64,000 nucleotides of DNA from contig NZ_FOAX01000001.1 in assembly GCF_900109775.1 (NCBI RefSeq), positions 62,001 through 126,000 of the forward strand. Direction: 5' to 3'. Position 1 is the first letter of the stretch, and the number at the start of each line of letters is the position of its first letter. The notes beneath the pieces were generated by a model, which was given only the letters and a program-made list of their open reading frames with translations, searched no databases and was not told the origin of the DNA. Source of the DNA: Pseudoxanthomonas sp. GM95. GTDB taxonomy: Bacteria; Pseudomonadota; Gammaproteobacteria; Xanthomonadales; Xanthomonadaceae. The translations under genes were made by a program, and so were the position numbers. Below are positions 1 to 8,868 of the stretch, one piece after another.

Positions 1-375
1 AAGCTCGATGGTGCCGGCGCCTCGAAGATCGGCACGCTGCTGCTGTACGTGCTGATCGCCTGCATCGGCATGCAGATGGATATCGCCGCGCTGTTGGATC
101 GGCCGTGGCTGTTCGCGCTGGGGATCATCTGGATCCTGGTCCACATCGTGCTGCTGTGGGGCCTGGGCAAGCTGCTGAAGGTGCCGTTCTTCTATTTCGC
201 GATCGGTTCGCAGAGCAACATCGGCGGGCCGGCCTCGGCGCCGGTGGTGGCGGCGGTGTTCCATCCCGCGCTGGCGCCGGTGGGCGCGCTGCTGGGCACG
301 CTGGGCTATGCGACCGGCACGGTCGCCGCCTATCTGGTCGGGATCGGCCTGCGCGCGATGGCCGGCGCCGGCTGA
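1..375 (+). CDS. DUF819 family membrane protein, C-terminal part
   Basis: The reading frame is already open at base 1, so this is the last 124 residues of a larger integral membrane protein. What remains has three to four hydrophobic segments and a glycine-rich stretch (QSNIGGPASAPVVA) typical of the DUF819 (YjcL-like) permease family. The substrate of this family is not established. The stop at 373-375 is followed after about 20 bases by the promoter of the next gene. Family assignment rests on the conserved Gly/Ala-rich membrane segment; transport itself is inferred. Confidence 0.75.
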   Translation, partial: KLDGAGASKIGTLLLYVLIACIGMQMDIAALLDRPWLFALGIIWILVHIVLLWGLGKLLKVPFFYFAIGSQSNIGGPASAPVVAAVFHPALAPVGALLGTLGYATGTVAAYLVGIGLRAMAGAG

Positions 376-398
376 GCCGATGCGTGGGCGTTTGCGCC

Positions 399-404
399 TA
401 GAAT
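399..404 (+). promoter_or_regulatory. -10 box TAGAAT of the cation antiporter gene
   Basis: TAGAAT lies 28 bases upstream of the antiporter ATG, a spacing seen before several other genes in this window. No good -35 hexamer is visible at 16-18 bases upstream, so the call depends on the -10 match and position. Confidence 0.4.
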
Positions 405-432
405 CGCCCCATCGTCGACGCGGGGAAACGTG

Positions 433-1383
433 ATGGCCGAGGCCTGGGGATTGTTCGCGCTGGGACTGGTGCTGCTGGCGCTGGGCGGCGACACCCTGGT
501 CAAGGGCGCGTCGGGCCTGGCGCAGAAGGCCGGCCTGTCGCCGTTCACCGCCGGTTTGCTGCTGGTAGCCTTCGGCACTTCGCTGCCGGAGCTGTTCGTC
601 AACGGCGCCGCGCTGCTCCATGGCGAACCCGCGCTGGCGCTGGGCAATGCGGTCGGCAGCAACCTGGTCAACCTGGGCCTGACCCTGCCGATCGCCGCGC
701 TGTGCGGCACCGTCCTGGTGCGCATGCGGCTGCTGTCGCCGCTGCTGTGGGTGCTGGTCGCGGCCAGCGCGCTGGTGATGGTGTTCGGCCTGGATGGCCG
801 CATCAACCGGCTGGAGGGCGCGATTCTGCTGGTGGCCTTCGTCGTGGTGGTCGTGCGCCTGATCGTGCTCGGTCGCAGCGAAGCCCCGGCCGTGCGCGAA
901 GGCGTGGAAACCTATGCCTTCACCCGCACCGTGCTGTGGCTCAATCTGATCCGGCTGGTGATCGGCGTGGTGCTGGTCGGCTACGGCGCGCGCGATGTCG
1001 TGCAGGCGATGCAGGGCCTGGCACCGGCGCTGGGCCTGTCGCCGCTGATGGCGGGCCTGCTGCCGCTGGCGATCGGCACCGCGCTGCCGGAAGTCGCGGC
1101 CGCCATCGTCGCGGCGCGGCGCGGGCAGGGCGACATGGTCCTGGGCCACGTGATCGGCTCGAGCGTGTGCAACCTGCTGCTGGTGATTGGCGGCATGGCC
1201 GCGATCGCGCCGCTGGCGCTGCCGGCCTCGTTCGTGCGCCTGGAGCTGCCGGCCGCCATCGCGCTGGCGGTGGTGCTGATTCCGATGCTGCGCGGCGATG
1301 CACGCGTCAGCCGGGTCGAAGCAGTCGTGCTGCTGGCGGCCTTCATCGGCTGGGTCATGCTGGAACTGGCCGGCTTTTTCTGA
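433..1383 (+). CDS. Calcium/sodium antiporter, CaCA family (YrbG-like)
   Basis: Inner-membrane cation exchanger of 316 residues with the inverted two-repeat structure of the CaCA superfamily. The first alpha repeat carries GTSLPEL (about residues 48-54) and GNAVGSN (71-77). The second carries GTALPEV followed by GHVIGSSVCN. These acidic/serine motifs form the ion-binding site in the family. About ten hydrophobic segments are visible. A GTG lies directly before the ATG; ATG 433 is preferred because GGGGA at 422-426 is then six bases upstream. The gene faces the Mrp antiporter operon tail to tail, with only 7 bases between stops. The transported ion (Ca2+, Na+ or K+) cannot be read from sequence. 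Confidence 0.88.
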   Translation: MAEAWGLFALGLVLLALGGDTLVKGASGLAQKAGLSPFTAGLLLVAFGTSLPELFVNGAALLHGEPALALGNAVGSNLVNLGLTLPIAALCGTVLVRMRLLSPLLWVLVAASALVMVFGLDGRINRLEGAILLVAFVVVVVRLIVLGRSEAPAVREGVETYAFTRTVLWLNLIRLVIGVVLVGYGARDVVQAMQGLAPALGLSPLMAGLLPLAIGTALPEVAAAIVAARRGQGDMVLGHVIGSSVCNLLLVIGGMAAIAPLALPASFVRLELPAAIALAVVLIPMLRGDARVSRVEAVVLLAAFIGWVMLELAGFF

Positions 1384-1390
1384 AGGGCGA

Positions 1391-1717
1391 TCAGTCGCGC
1401 TTGGCCGGCGGCTCGGGCCGCTGCCGTGGCAACAGCGCCAGCGCCGCCTTGGCGATCAGGTGTGCACTGATCGGCGCGGTGATGAACAGGAATACCGTGA
1501 TCAGCAGTTCGCGCAGCTGCAGCCCTTCGCCGCGCAGCAGGTGGTAGCCCATTGACGCCAGCAGGACGCAGCCCACGCCGAGCGTGCTGGACTTGGTGGG
1601 CGCATGCAGGCGGCGGAACACGTCCGAAAGCTTCACCAGTCCCAGCGCGCCGACCAGGATGAAGACGCTGCCGGCCACCAGCAGCACGATCAGCGCGAGG
1701 TCGAAGAACGCGCTCAT
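1391..1717 (-). CDS. mrpG: Mrp-type Na+/H+ antiporter subunit G
   Basis: Small membrane subunit (108 residues) of the multisubunit Mrp/Mnh cation/proton antiporter, last gene of a minus-strand operon. Three hydrophobic helices and the segment DVFRRLHAPTKSSTLG are diagnostic of MnhG/PhaG. The start ATG (1717) overlaps the mrpF stop as ATGA, indicating translational coupling. The basic C-terminal tail (residues about 97-108) is cytoplasmic by the positive-inside rule. MrpG is required for assembly of the complex in studied systems; it is not thought to move ions on its own. Confidence 0.9.
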   Translation of the reverse strand: MSAFFDLALIVLLVAGSVFILVGALGLVKLSDVFRRLHAPTKSSTLGVGCVLLASMGYHLLRGEGLQLRELLITVFLFITAPISAHLIAKAALALLPRQRPEPPAKRD

Positions 1718-1998
1718 TCGACGATGTCCCGGCGCAGCACGAACTTGCTCAGCACCACCGTACTGCCGAAGCCGAGCATGGCGATCACCAGCGCCGCTTC
1801 GAAATACACGGTCGAATCCAGGTGCATGCCGAGCAGCATCAGCCCGGCGATCGCGGTCACCGACAGCGTGTCCAGCGCCAGGATGCGGTCGGTGACGGTG
1901 GGCCCGCGCACCAGCCGCCACAGGCACAGCAACAGGGCCAGGCCAGTGACCCACAGCGCGCCGATCACGGTCAGGTCGAGCAGGACGGCGGTGTTCAT
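1714..1998 (-). CDS. mrpF: Mrp-type Na+/H+ antiporter subunit F
   Basis: Membrane protein of 94 residues with three predicted helices. It contains the RGPTVTDRILALDTL signature of MnhF/MrpF. ATG at 1998 overlaps the mrpE stop (ATGA), and its own stop overlaps mrpG. The six genes mrpA, C, D, E, F, G are therefore translated as a tightly coupled series and would give a stoichiometric antiporter complex. The role is Na+(K+)/H+ exchange in pH and salt homeostasis, based on the family. Confidence 0.9.
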   Translation of the reverse strand: MNTAVLLDLTVIGALWVTGLALLLCLWRLVRGPTVTDRILALDTLSVTAIAGLMLLGMHLDSTVYFEAALVIAMLGFGSTVVLSKFVLRRDIVE

Positions 1999-2480
1999 GG
2001 GAAGACCTCCATCAGCGGGGTTTCGTAGCGGGTCTTGATCTCGCGCACCAGCGCGGCGGCATCGTCAATATGCAGGGCGTGGACCAGGAGATGGCGACGG
2101 TCGTCGGTCAGCACCGCCGACAGCGTGCCGGGGGTGAGCGTGATCATGCTGGCCAGCACGGTGATGCCGCGCAGGTTGGTGATATCCAGCGGAATCCACA
2201 CGAAGCCCGGCTCGATCTTCGACTCGCGCCCCAGCACCTGCGCGGCCACGGTCAGGTTGGATTTGACGATGTCCCAGGCAAACAGCGCCGCCAGCTTCGG
2301 CACGCCGCGCAGCGAGCCGGTCGGGCAGTGTTCGTGGTCCATGCGCCGCGACAGCAGCGGAATGCCGATCGCCAGCGCCGCGCCCAGCACGATGTTGCCC
2401 GGCGAGACGCTGTTGTTGAGCAGCAGCCAGAACACCAGCAGGGCCAGGCTCAAGGACCATGAGGGCAGCCAGCGGCGCAT
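1995..2480 (-). CDS. mrpE: Mrp-type Na+/H+ antiporter subunit E
   Basis: 161-residue protein of the MnhE family. Two N-terminal hydrophobic segments are followed by a cytoplasmic domain with ITLTPGTLSAVL, the family signature. An in-frame upstream extension of the open frame exists but lies inside mrpD. The ATG at 2480 overlaps the mrpD stop (ATGA) and gives the usual family length, so it is taken as the start. It is co-translated with mrpF downstream. Confidence 0.9.
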   Translation of the reverse strand: MRRWLPSWSLSLALLVFWLLLNNSVSPGNIVLGAALAIGIPLLSRRMDHEHCPTGSLRGVPKLAALFAWDIVKSNLTVAAQVLGRESKIEPGFVWIPLDITNLRGITVLASMITLTPGTLSAVLTDDRRHLLVHALHIDDAAALVREIKTRYETPLMEVFP

Positions 2481-4015
2481 CAGGGCTCCCTCATGGCCGG
2501 GACCAGGCCGCGGATATGGTCGACATAGCCGGCGGTGTCCAGCAGCTGTTGCGCGGTGGCATCGGCGTAGGTCAGCAGCGGTTCGGCGAACACGCTCATG
2601 CCGACCACGCAGGTGAGCAGGACGATGGCAGCGGCGGTTTCGGCCGGGCGCGCGGGCGCCGGATTGACCGGGCCGGCCTCGTGGATCTGGGCCGGCACGC
2701 GCCAGAACAGGCGCACACCGGCGCGGCTGACGCCGATGATGACCATCAGACTGCTGAGCAGCACCGTGGACCACACCAGCCCGGTGTGCGCGACCGGCGT
2801 GGACGCCAGCAGCGCGACCTTGCCCAGGAAGCCCGACAGTGGCGGCAGGCCGGCCACGGCCACCGCCGCGATCAGGAACAGCACGCCCGGCACGGTGCGC
2901 CCGGGCAGCGGCGCGGGAATGGATTTGTCGTCACCGGCCGCGCCGCGACGGCGGCGGATCAGGTCGGCGATCAGGAACAGCGCTGCCGCGGTGAAGCAGC
3001 TATGCGCCAGGTAGTACAGGCCGGCGGCCATCGTGCCGGCGCCACCCAGCGAGAAGGCCACGAACAGCGTCGCCGCCGACCACACGACCAGATAGCCGAT
3101 CATCACCCGCAGGCGCGCCGATCCCAGCACGCCGAGCGCGGCGACGATGAGGGTTGCGGCACCCAGGACCAGCAGCCAAGACTGCCCGTAACCCGCCATC
3201 GCCCCGGCACCGGCGCCCAACAGCACGGTGGACACGCGCAGCACCGCATACAGGCCGACCTTGGTCATCACCGCGAACAGCGCCGATACCGCGGCCGGTG
3301 CGCGTGCGTAGGTTTCCGGCAGCCACAGGTACAGCGGCAGCAGCGCGGCCTTGGCGCAGAACACCACCAGCAACAGGCCAATCGCGGCCTTGACCAGCGC
3401 CAGGTTGGCGGGCGGCACCTGCGCGATGCGCACCGCCAGCTCGGCCATGTTGAGCGTGCCCAGCAGGCCGTAGATCAGGCCCAGCGCGATCAGGAACAGC
3501 GACGACGCAGTGACGTTGAACACCACGTAATGGAAGCCGTTGCGCATCCCCAGCCCGCGTCCACCCGACAGCAGCAGGCCGTAGCTGGCGATCAGCATCA
3601 CTTCGAAGAACACGAACAAGTTAAAGATGTCGCCGGTCAGGAACGCGCCGTTGAGCCCCATCAGCTGGAACTGGAACAGCGCGTGGAAATGCGGCGCGCG
3701 CGCATCCCAGCCGGCGCAGGCATGCAGCAGGCAGGCGCAGGCCAGCAGCGTGGTCACCGCCACCATCCACACCGACAACCGGTCGGCGACCAGGGTGATG
3801 CCCAGGCGCGCCGGCCAGTCGCCCAGCAGGTAGGCATCGACATGGCCGCTGGACGCGCCGATCACCAGCATCGCCACCACCACCACCAGCGCGGCCATCG
3901 CCAGCCAGGCCACGGTGCGGCGCACGGTGAAGCCGAAGCGGTTGTGTTCGACGATCAGCGATGCGGCGGCGCCGGCCATCGGGATCAGCACCGGCAGGAT
4001 CGGTAGATGATTCAC
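2480..4015 (-). CDS. mrpD: Mrp-type Na+/H+ antiporter subunit D
   Basis: Proton-translocating antiporter-like subunit (511 residues) homologous to NuoM/NuoN of complex I, with about 14 transmembrane helices. Recognisable segments include HPF-type proton channel helices and the LPLYLWLPETYARAPAAVSA motif, with the conserved lysine/proline region of the family. The start is GTG (4015), overlapping the mrpC stop as GTGA. MrpA and MrpD are the two ion-translocating subunits of the complex. The family has both Na+ and K+ exchangers, and sequence does not distinguish them here. Confidence 0.92.
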   Translation of the reverse strand: MNHLPILPVLIPMAGAAASLIVEHNRFGFTVRRTVAWLAMAALVVVVAMLVIGASSGHVDAYLLGDWPARLGITLVADRLSVWMVAVTTLLACACLLHACAGWDARAPHFHALFQFQLMGLNGAFLTGDIFNLFVFFEVMLIASYGLLLSGGRGLGMRNGFHYVVFNVTASSLFLIALGLIYGLLGTLNMAELAVRIAQVPPANLALVKAAIGLLLVVFCAKAALLPLYLWLPETYARAPAAVSALFAVMTKVGLYAVLRVSTVLLGAGAGAMAGYGQSWLLVLGAATLIVAALGVLGSARLRVMIGYLVVWSAATLFVAFSLGGAGTMAAGLYYLAHSCFTAAALFLIADLIRRRRGAAGDDKSIPAPLPGRTVPGVLFLIAAVAVAGLPPLSGFLGKVALLASTPVAHTGLVWSTVLLSSLMVIIGVSRAGVRLFWRVPAQIHEAGPVNPAPARPAETAAAIVLLTCVVGMSVFAEPLLTYADATAQQLLDTAGYVDHIRGLVPAMREP

Positions 4016-4395
4016 TTGCCGCTCCCGCGTGGATCGGTGCGGGCTTCGGGTTCGGGCGCGGTGTCATGCGCGTCCACGTGATCCCCGCCGTTGTCGGCGC
4101 GGCTGCGCATGGCCAGCACGATGCTCACGGCGGTCATCGCGAACGAGATCACGATGGCGGTCAGCACCAGCGCCTGCGGTAGCGGATCGGTGTAGTGGGC
4201 CAGGTCGGTCGGTACGCCATCGACGATGATCGGCGCCTTGCCCGCGACCGGACGACCGCCGGCGAAGATCAGCAGGTTGGTCGCATAGCTCAGGAAGGTC
4301 AGCCCCAGGATCACGTCGAAGCTGCGCGCGCGCAGCATCAGGTAGACCGCGACCGCGGTCAGGACGCCGATGGCAACGGCCAGGGCCAGTTCCAT
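4012..4395 (-). CDS. mrpC: Mrp-type Na+/H+ antiporter subunit C
   Basis: 127-residue NuoK-like membrane subunit with three transmembrane helices and the conserved LGLTFLSYATNLLIF segment. ATG 4395 overlaps the mrpA stop (TGATG). The hydrophilic C-terminal tail (about residues 98-127) is longer than the NuoK core. In complex I and Mrp systems this subunit lies between the antiporter-like subunits and supports proton transfer. Confidence 0.9.
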   Translation of the reverse strand: MELALAVAIGVLTAVAVYLMLRARSFDVILGLTFLSYATNLLIFAGGRPVAGKAPIIVDGVPTDLAHYTDPLPQALVLTAIVISFAMTAVSIVLAMRSRADNGGDHVDAHDTAPEPEARTDPRGSGK

Positions 4396-7235
4396 CAGGT
4401 GTGCTCCTCGCCGGTGAAGTCGGAGCGACGCAGTGGATCGACCACGCCGCGCTGGGTCTTGCGGGTGCGCGAGGCCTTGATGGTGCCCATCATCGAGAGC
4501 ATCAGCATGGCCGCGCCGAACACCACCAGGTACACGCCGGTGTCGAAAGCCATCGCGCTGGCCAGCTCCAGTTCGCCGATCAGCGGCAGGTGCAGGTTGA
4601 GATGCCCGCTGGTCAGGAACGGCACGCCGAACGCCATCGACGCCACGCCGCTGACCAGCGCCAGGACCACGCCGATGCCGATCGTGCGGATGAAGTCAAA
4701 GCCAAAGCGCGATTCGACCGAGCGCGCGCCTTGCAGCACGTACTGGATCAGCAGCGGCACCGCCAGCACCAGGCCGGCGATGAAGCCGCCGCCGGGCGCG
4801 TTGTGGCCGCGCAGGTACAGGTAGATCGAGACGGCCACGACCATCGGCGCCAGCACCTGCATCAGGTTGGCCGGCATCGACAGGTCCACCGGGCGCCCAT
4901 CGAAATGCCGTTCCGGCGCCATCCGCGCGCGCCGCAGCAGCGCGTGCACGACCAGGCCAGCGATGGCGAACACGGTGATTTCGCCAAAGGTATCGAAGCC
5001 GCGGAAGTCCACCAGGATCACGTTGACCACGTTGTGGCCCCAGGCCTGCGGCAGCGAGCGTTCCAGCATCTCCACCGCGACGGTGTCGTGTGGGCGCAGC
5101 ATCATCGCCCAGGCCAGCGCGCCGACCACGGTGCCGGTGACCAGCGCGATGGCGCCATCGCGCTGGCGGCGCGGCAAGGTGGTTTCATGCGGGGACTGTT
5201 CGGGCAGGTAGTTCATCGCCAGCAGCAGCAGAACCAGGGTGACCATCTCCACCATCAGCTGGGTCAGGGCCAGGTCCGGCGCGGACAGGAACACGAAGCT
5301 CAGGCTCACCGCCAGGCCGGTGCCGCCGATGCAGGCCACGGCCAGCAATCGGTGCCGGTACAGGCGCAGCGTTGCCACGGCCGGCACCAGCATCAGCAGC
5401 CACAGCACCCAGCCCGGCCACTGCATCGGCGTGTGCCAGCCACCGTTCCAGGCCAATGCGTGCCCGGGATCGCGCAGCAGCGGCAGTGCCATCGCCACCA
5501 GCGCGCTGACCACCAGCCACAGCAGCGTGCGCTGCAGGCTGCCGTTGGCCAGCGCGGCGGTGATGCGGTTGCCGGCGACGAACAGCAGCTCCAGATTGCG
5601 CTTGAAGATGTCGCGACCGATCGCCCGGCTGACCACCGCGTGCAGGTCGAGCAGCCTGGCCAGGCCGAAGTACAGCGCGATGCCGCCGACCACGCCGGCC
5701 AGGCTCATCGCCAGCGGCCAGTTCAGGCCATGCCAGACCGCCAGGCTGTACTCGGGCGTCGCCGCGCCCAGGATCGCCGACGCGCCCGCATGCAGCACCG
5801 GTGCGATGGTCAGCGCAGGGAAGATGCCGACGGCCACGCACAGCACCACCAGCACCTCGACCGGGATCTTCATCCACCTCGGCGGCTCGTGCGGCGTGGT
5901 GTCCAGGTCGCGTGGGCCCTTGCCGAAGAAGGTCTCGTAGACGAAGCGCAGGCTGTAGGCCACGCCCAGCACGCCGGCCAGCAGCGCGGCGGTGCCGGTG
6001 AAGATGCGCATCGGCAACGGTGCGTCGGTCTCGATGGCCGCGGCGAAGAACATTTCCTTGGACAGGAAGCCGTTGAGCAGCGGGATCCCGGCCATCGACA
6101 GCGAGGCGATGATCGCCAGCGCGCTGGTGAAGGGCATGAGCCTGCGCAGGCCGCCGAGCTTGCGGATGTCGCGGGTGTGGGTTTCGTGGTCGATGATGCC
6201 GGCGGCCATGAACAGCGAGGCCTTGAAGATCGCGTGGTTGAGGATGTGGAACACGCCGGCCACCACCGCCACCGGCGTGGACAGGCCGAACAGCATCGTG
6301 ATCAGGCCCAGGTGCGAGATGGTCGAATACGCCAGCAGGCCCTTGAGGTCCTGTTCGAAGATCGCATTCCACGCGCCGATCAGTAGGGTTGCCGCACCGA
6401 TGGTGCACACCGTGTAGAAGAACAGGTCGGTGCCGGCCAGGGCCGGGTGCAGGCGAGCCAACAGGAAGACGCCGGCCTTCACCATCGTCGCCGAATGCAG
6501 GTAGGCCGACACCGGCGTCGGCGCGGCCATCGCCTGTGGCAACCAGAAGTGGAACGGGAACTGCGCGCTCTTGGTGAAGATGCCGCCCAGCACCAGGTAC
6601 AGCGCCCACGGATACAGCGGGCTGGCGCGCAGCGTGTCGCCGGCGGACAGCACCACGTCCAGGTCATAGCTGCCGGCGATGCGCCCGATCAGCAGCACGC
6701 CGCCGAGCAGCGCCAGGCCGCCGCCGCCGGTAATGACCAGCGCCATGCGCGCGCCTTCACGGGCGTCCTGGCGATGCGACCAGAAACCGATCAGCAGGAA
6801 TGACGTCAGGCTGGTCAGTTCCCAGAAGATGCTCAGTAGCAGCAAGTTGCCGGAGATCACCACGCCCAGCATTGCGCCCATGAACAGCAACAGGAACGCC
6901 AGGAAGCGCGAGGCCGAATCGTTGCGGCTCAGGTAATAGCGCGCATACATGATCACCAGCGCGCCGATGGCCAGCACCAGCATCGCGAACATCCACGCGA
7001 AGCCATCCACCCGCAGGGTGAACTCCAGGCCGATGCGCGGCAGCCAGACATGACGGCTGTGCAGCACCTGGCCGTCGAGGATCGCCGGGGCCATCGCGCC
7101 CAGCAGCACCAGTCCCAGCACGGGGGCGAGCGCGGCGACCCAGGCGATGGCCGTGCGCGGCAGGCGATGCGCAGCGGCGACGGCCGCGGCCATCACGAAC
7201 GGCAGCGCCAGCAGCAGGTCGAGGGTTTGGGGCAT
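4395..7235 (-). CDS. mrpA: Mrp-type Na+/H+ antiporter subunit A fused to subunit B
   Basis: 946-residue integral membrane protein. Residues 1 to about 700 match MrpA/NuoL (antiporter domain with LTSFLLIGFW, LPQAMAAPTPVSAYLHSATMVK and LSKEMFF). The C-terminal part, after a linker near residue 770, is the MrpB domain with GGGFIAGLVLAVP. Mrp systems come with separate A and B or with a fused A-B gene; this is the fused form, which explains why no separate mrpB lies before mrpC. The open frame extends 26 codons upstream, but the MPQTLDLLLALP start at 7235 begins directly with a hydrophobic helix and fits the family. No strong Shine-Dalgarno is seen. A weak TATCCT (7269-7274, minus) could be the -10 box. 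Confidence 0.92.
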   Translation of the reverse strand: MPQTLDLLLALPFVMAAAVAAAHRLPRTAIAWVAALAPVLGLVLLGAMAPAILDGQVLHSRHVWLPRIGLEFTLRVDGFAWMFAMLVLAIGALVIMYARYYLSRNDSASRFLAFLLLFMGAMLGVVISGNLLLLSIFWELTSLTSFLLIGFWSHRQDAREGARMALVITGGGGLALLGGVLLIGRIAGSYDLDVVLSAGDTLRASPLYPWALYLVLGGIFTKSAQFPFHFWLPQAMAAPTPVSAYLHSATMVKAGVFLLARLHPALAGTDLFFYTVCTIGAATLLIGAWNAIFEQDLKGLLAYSTISHLGLITMLFGLSTPVAVVAGVFHILNHAIFKASLFMAAGIIDHETHTRDIRKLGGLRRLMPFTSALAIIASLSMAGIPLLNGFLSKEMFFAAAIETDAPLPMRIFTGTAALLAGVLGVAYSLRFVYETFFGKGPRDLDTTPHEPPRWMKIPVEVLVVLCVAVGIFPALTIAPVLHAGASAILGAATPEYSLAVWHGLNWPLAMSLAGVVGGIALYFGLARLLDLHAVVSRAIGRDIFKRNLELLFVAGNRITAALANGSLQRTLLWLVVSALVAMALPLLRDPGHALAWNGGWHTPMQWPGWVLWLLMLVPAVATLRLYRHRLLAVACIGGTGLAVSLSFVFLSAPDLALTQLMVEMVTLVLLLLAMNYLPEQSPHETTLPRRQRDGAIALVTGTVVGALAWAMMLRPHDTVAVEMLERSLPQAWGHNVVNVILVDFRGFDTFGEITVFAIAGLVVHALLRRARMAPERHFDGRPVDLSMPANLMQVLAPMVVAVSIYLYLRGHNAPGGGFIAGLVLAVPLLIQYVLQGARSVESRFGFDFIRTIGIGVVLALVSGVASMAFGVPFLTSGHLNLHLPLIGELELASAMAFDTGVYLVVFGAAMLMLSMMGTIKASRTRKTQRGVVDPLRRSDFTGEEHT

Positions 7236-7350
7236 GCAGGAAATGCAGCAGTCTGCGAGCAACGTTGGAGGATACCAGTCGCGGCGCATTCGGGTCCCTG
7301 ACCGTGGGGTCATGGCTGGCGCTGCGCGCGGGCTGCCCTATGCTGATGCG

Positions 7351-8253
7351 ATGCCCGATCTTGCAGACCCCATGACGTCAGTGCCTTCGACTCCCGCGCG
7401 CACTGCGCTGCTGCTGGGCGGCAGTGGCCAGATCGGCCAGGCCTTGTTGGCGCGACTGCGCGCGCAGGGCTGGTCGGTCCTGGCCGTGTCGCGCAGCGCG
7501 CAACCGGCGCAGGATGGCGTGCAGTGGTTGTCCGGTGAGCTGCAGCAGATGCCGCCGTTGCCGGCGTCAGTCGATGCGATCTTCAGCGCCGGGCCACTGG
7601 ATGCGTTCGCGCGCTGGTATGCCGAGGCCACGCTGGTGTGTCCGCGCGTGGTGGCCTTCGGCTCCACCAGTCTGGGCGTGAAGCAGGATTCGGCTGACGC
7701 CTATGAACGCGATCTTGCGGCACGCCTGCGTGGCGGCGAGGACGCGGTGTTCCAGCGGGCGGTGGCACTGGGCGCACAGGCCACGCTGCTGCGGCCGACG
7801 CTGGTCTATGGCGTGGGGCGCGATGCCACGCTCACGCAGATCGCCGCGCTGGCGCGCCGATTGCGTTGCTTCCCGTTGCCACACGGTGCCGATGGCCTGC
7901 GCCAGCCGGTGCATGTGGACGATCTGGCCGATGCAGCGCTGGCCGTAGTTGATGTCGATGCCACGTTCGGCAAGGCGTATGCGTTGGGTGGCGGCGAGAC
8001 GCTGCCGTATCGCGCGATGGTCGCGCGCACCTTGGCGGCGATGTCACCGCCAGCGCGATTGCTGGAACTGCCTGCGCCGGTGTTCCGGCTGGCCGTGGGC
8101 GCCGCGCAACGCATCGGCATCGCGCGTTCGCTCAATGCCGCCGCGGTGGCGCGCATGCGCGATGACCTGGTGTTCGACCTGGCGCCTGCACGACGCGACT
8201 TTGGTTACGCGCCACGTGGCTTTGCGCCGACCGCGGCGATGCTGGGTCAGTGA
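7351..8253 (+). CDS. NAD(P)-binding, SDR/epimerase-like protein
   Basis: Rossmann-fold protein of about 300 residues. The nucleotide-binding loop GGSGQIG (23-29) follows a hydrophobic beta strand. The order and lengths of later blocks (an FGSTS strand end, LRPTLVYGVGRD, a C-terminal substrate region) resemble extended SDR and NmrA-like proteins. The catalytic YxxxK of true epimerases is not apparent: the Tyr in DAYERDLAARL lacks a Lys at +4. It may be a non-canonical reductase or a regulatory NAD(P)-binding protein. The start is uncertain (ATG 7351 or 7372; no clear ribosome-binding site). It is divergent from the mrp operon and convergent with the Mpo1-like gene. Confidence 0.65.
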   Translation: MPDLADPMTSVPSTPARTALLLGGSGQIGQALLARLRAQGWSVLAVSRSAQPAQDGVQWLSGELQQMPPLPASVDAIFSAGPLDAFARWYAEATLVCPRVVAFGSTSLGVKQDSADAYERDLAARLRGGEDAVFQRAVALGAQATLLRPTLVYGVGRDATLTQIAALARRLRCFPLPHGADGLRQPVHVDDLADAALAVVDVDATFGKAYALGGGETLPYRAMVARTLAAMSPPARLLELPAPVFRLAVGAAQRIGIARSLNAAAVARMRDDLVFDLAPARRDFGYAPRGFAPTAAMLGQ

Positions 8254-8260
8254 TACTGCT

Positions 8261-8740
8261 TCAGTAACGCCAGCCCATCTTGCGATAGACCTTGGCCAGG
8301 ACCCAGATCGGGCCGATCAGCAGGTACACCAGGTCGGTGAGGAAACTCGGCTTGCGGCCTTCGATCCTGTGGCCGATGAACTGCGCGATCCACGCCAGCA
8401 CGAACACCGTCACCGCGCTCCACAGCAGCGCGTCCAGGCCGGCGCGCTGGGTCACCAGCCGACACACGCAGCCCATGAAGAAAAACACCACGAACATCCC
8501 CAGCCCGATCGAACGCGACAGCCGGTTGTAGAACGACCACGCGGCGAACATCGGCAGCACCGCCCACACGCCGCCGCGTAGCCAGTCCACCTGCACCGGG
8601 ATGCACCACAGCAGCGCGATCACCGACCACAGGATCGCCGGCACGGCGACCACGTGGATGGCCTGGTTGACGGGGTCGCGGTGGTCGCGCGAATAACTGG
8701 CAAACCAGTCGTCGATCGGCCGGGCGGCAGGCGCGTTCAT
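8261..8740 (-). CDS. Mpo1-like (DUF962) membrane protein
   Basis: 159-residue protein of the Mpo1/YGL010w family (formerly DUF962). It has four hydrophobic segments and the two conserved histidine regions: HRDPVNQAIHVV near residue 20 and QFIGHRIEGRKPS near residue 122. The yeast member is an Fe2+-dependent dioxygenase acting on 2-hydroxy fatty acids in the endoplasmic reticulum. Bacterial members have not been assigned a substrate to my knowledge, so an oxygenase role is only inferred. The start is well supported by GGAGGG four bases before ATG 8740. Confidence 0.8.
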   Translation of the reverse strand: MNAPAARPIDDWFASYSRDHRDPVNQAIHVVAVPAILWSVIALLWCIPVQVDWLRGGVWAVLPMFAAWSFYNRLSRSIGLGMFVVFFFMGCVCRLVTQRAGLDALLWSAVTVFVLAWIAQFIGHRIEGRKPSFLTDLVYLLIGPIWVLAKVYRKMGWRY

Positions 8741-8787
8741 CAATCCCTCCCGAGGATGCGTGCGCGATGGAGCAGGTCGTGTTGCTG

Positions 8788-8853
8788 GTGGAAGCCGCCT
8801 TGGCGGCGATGCGGCTTTAACTGAAAAGCCATCGCCACTGAAGTGACTCCCAC
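8788..8853. repeat. Pair of inverted GTGGxAGC-type palindromic repeats (REP-like)
   Basis: A unit starting GTGGAAGCC with internal symmetry GCCGCC/GGCGGC (8788-8811) faces an inverted unit ending GACTCCCAC (8830-8853). The pair lies in the 128-base gap between the Mpo1-like gene and purC. A second, related pair lies at 13829-13890, which supports a dispersed repeat family rather than chance. Confidence 0.6.
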
Positions 8854-8868
8854 GGGCACCGATGCCAC

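Noticed and set aside
2459-6386. Long plus-strand open frames opposite the mrp operon
   Set aside because: The opposite strand encodes recognisable, overlapping Mrp subunits; the plus frames are Gln/His/Arg-rich shadows without motifs or ribosome sites.
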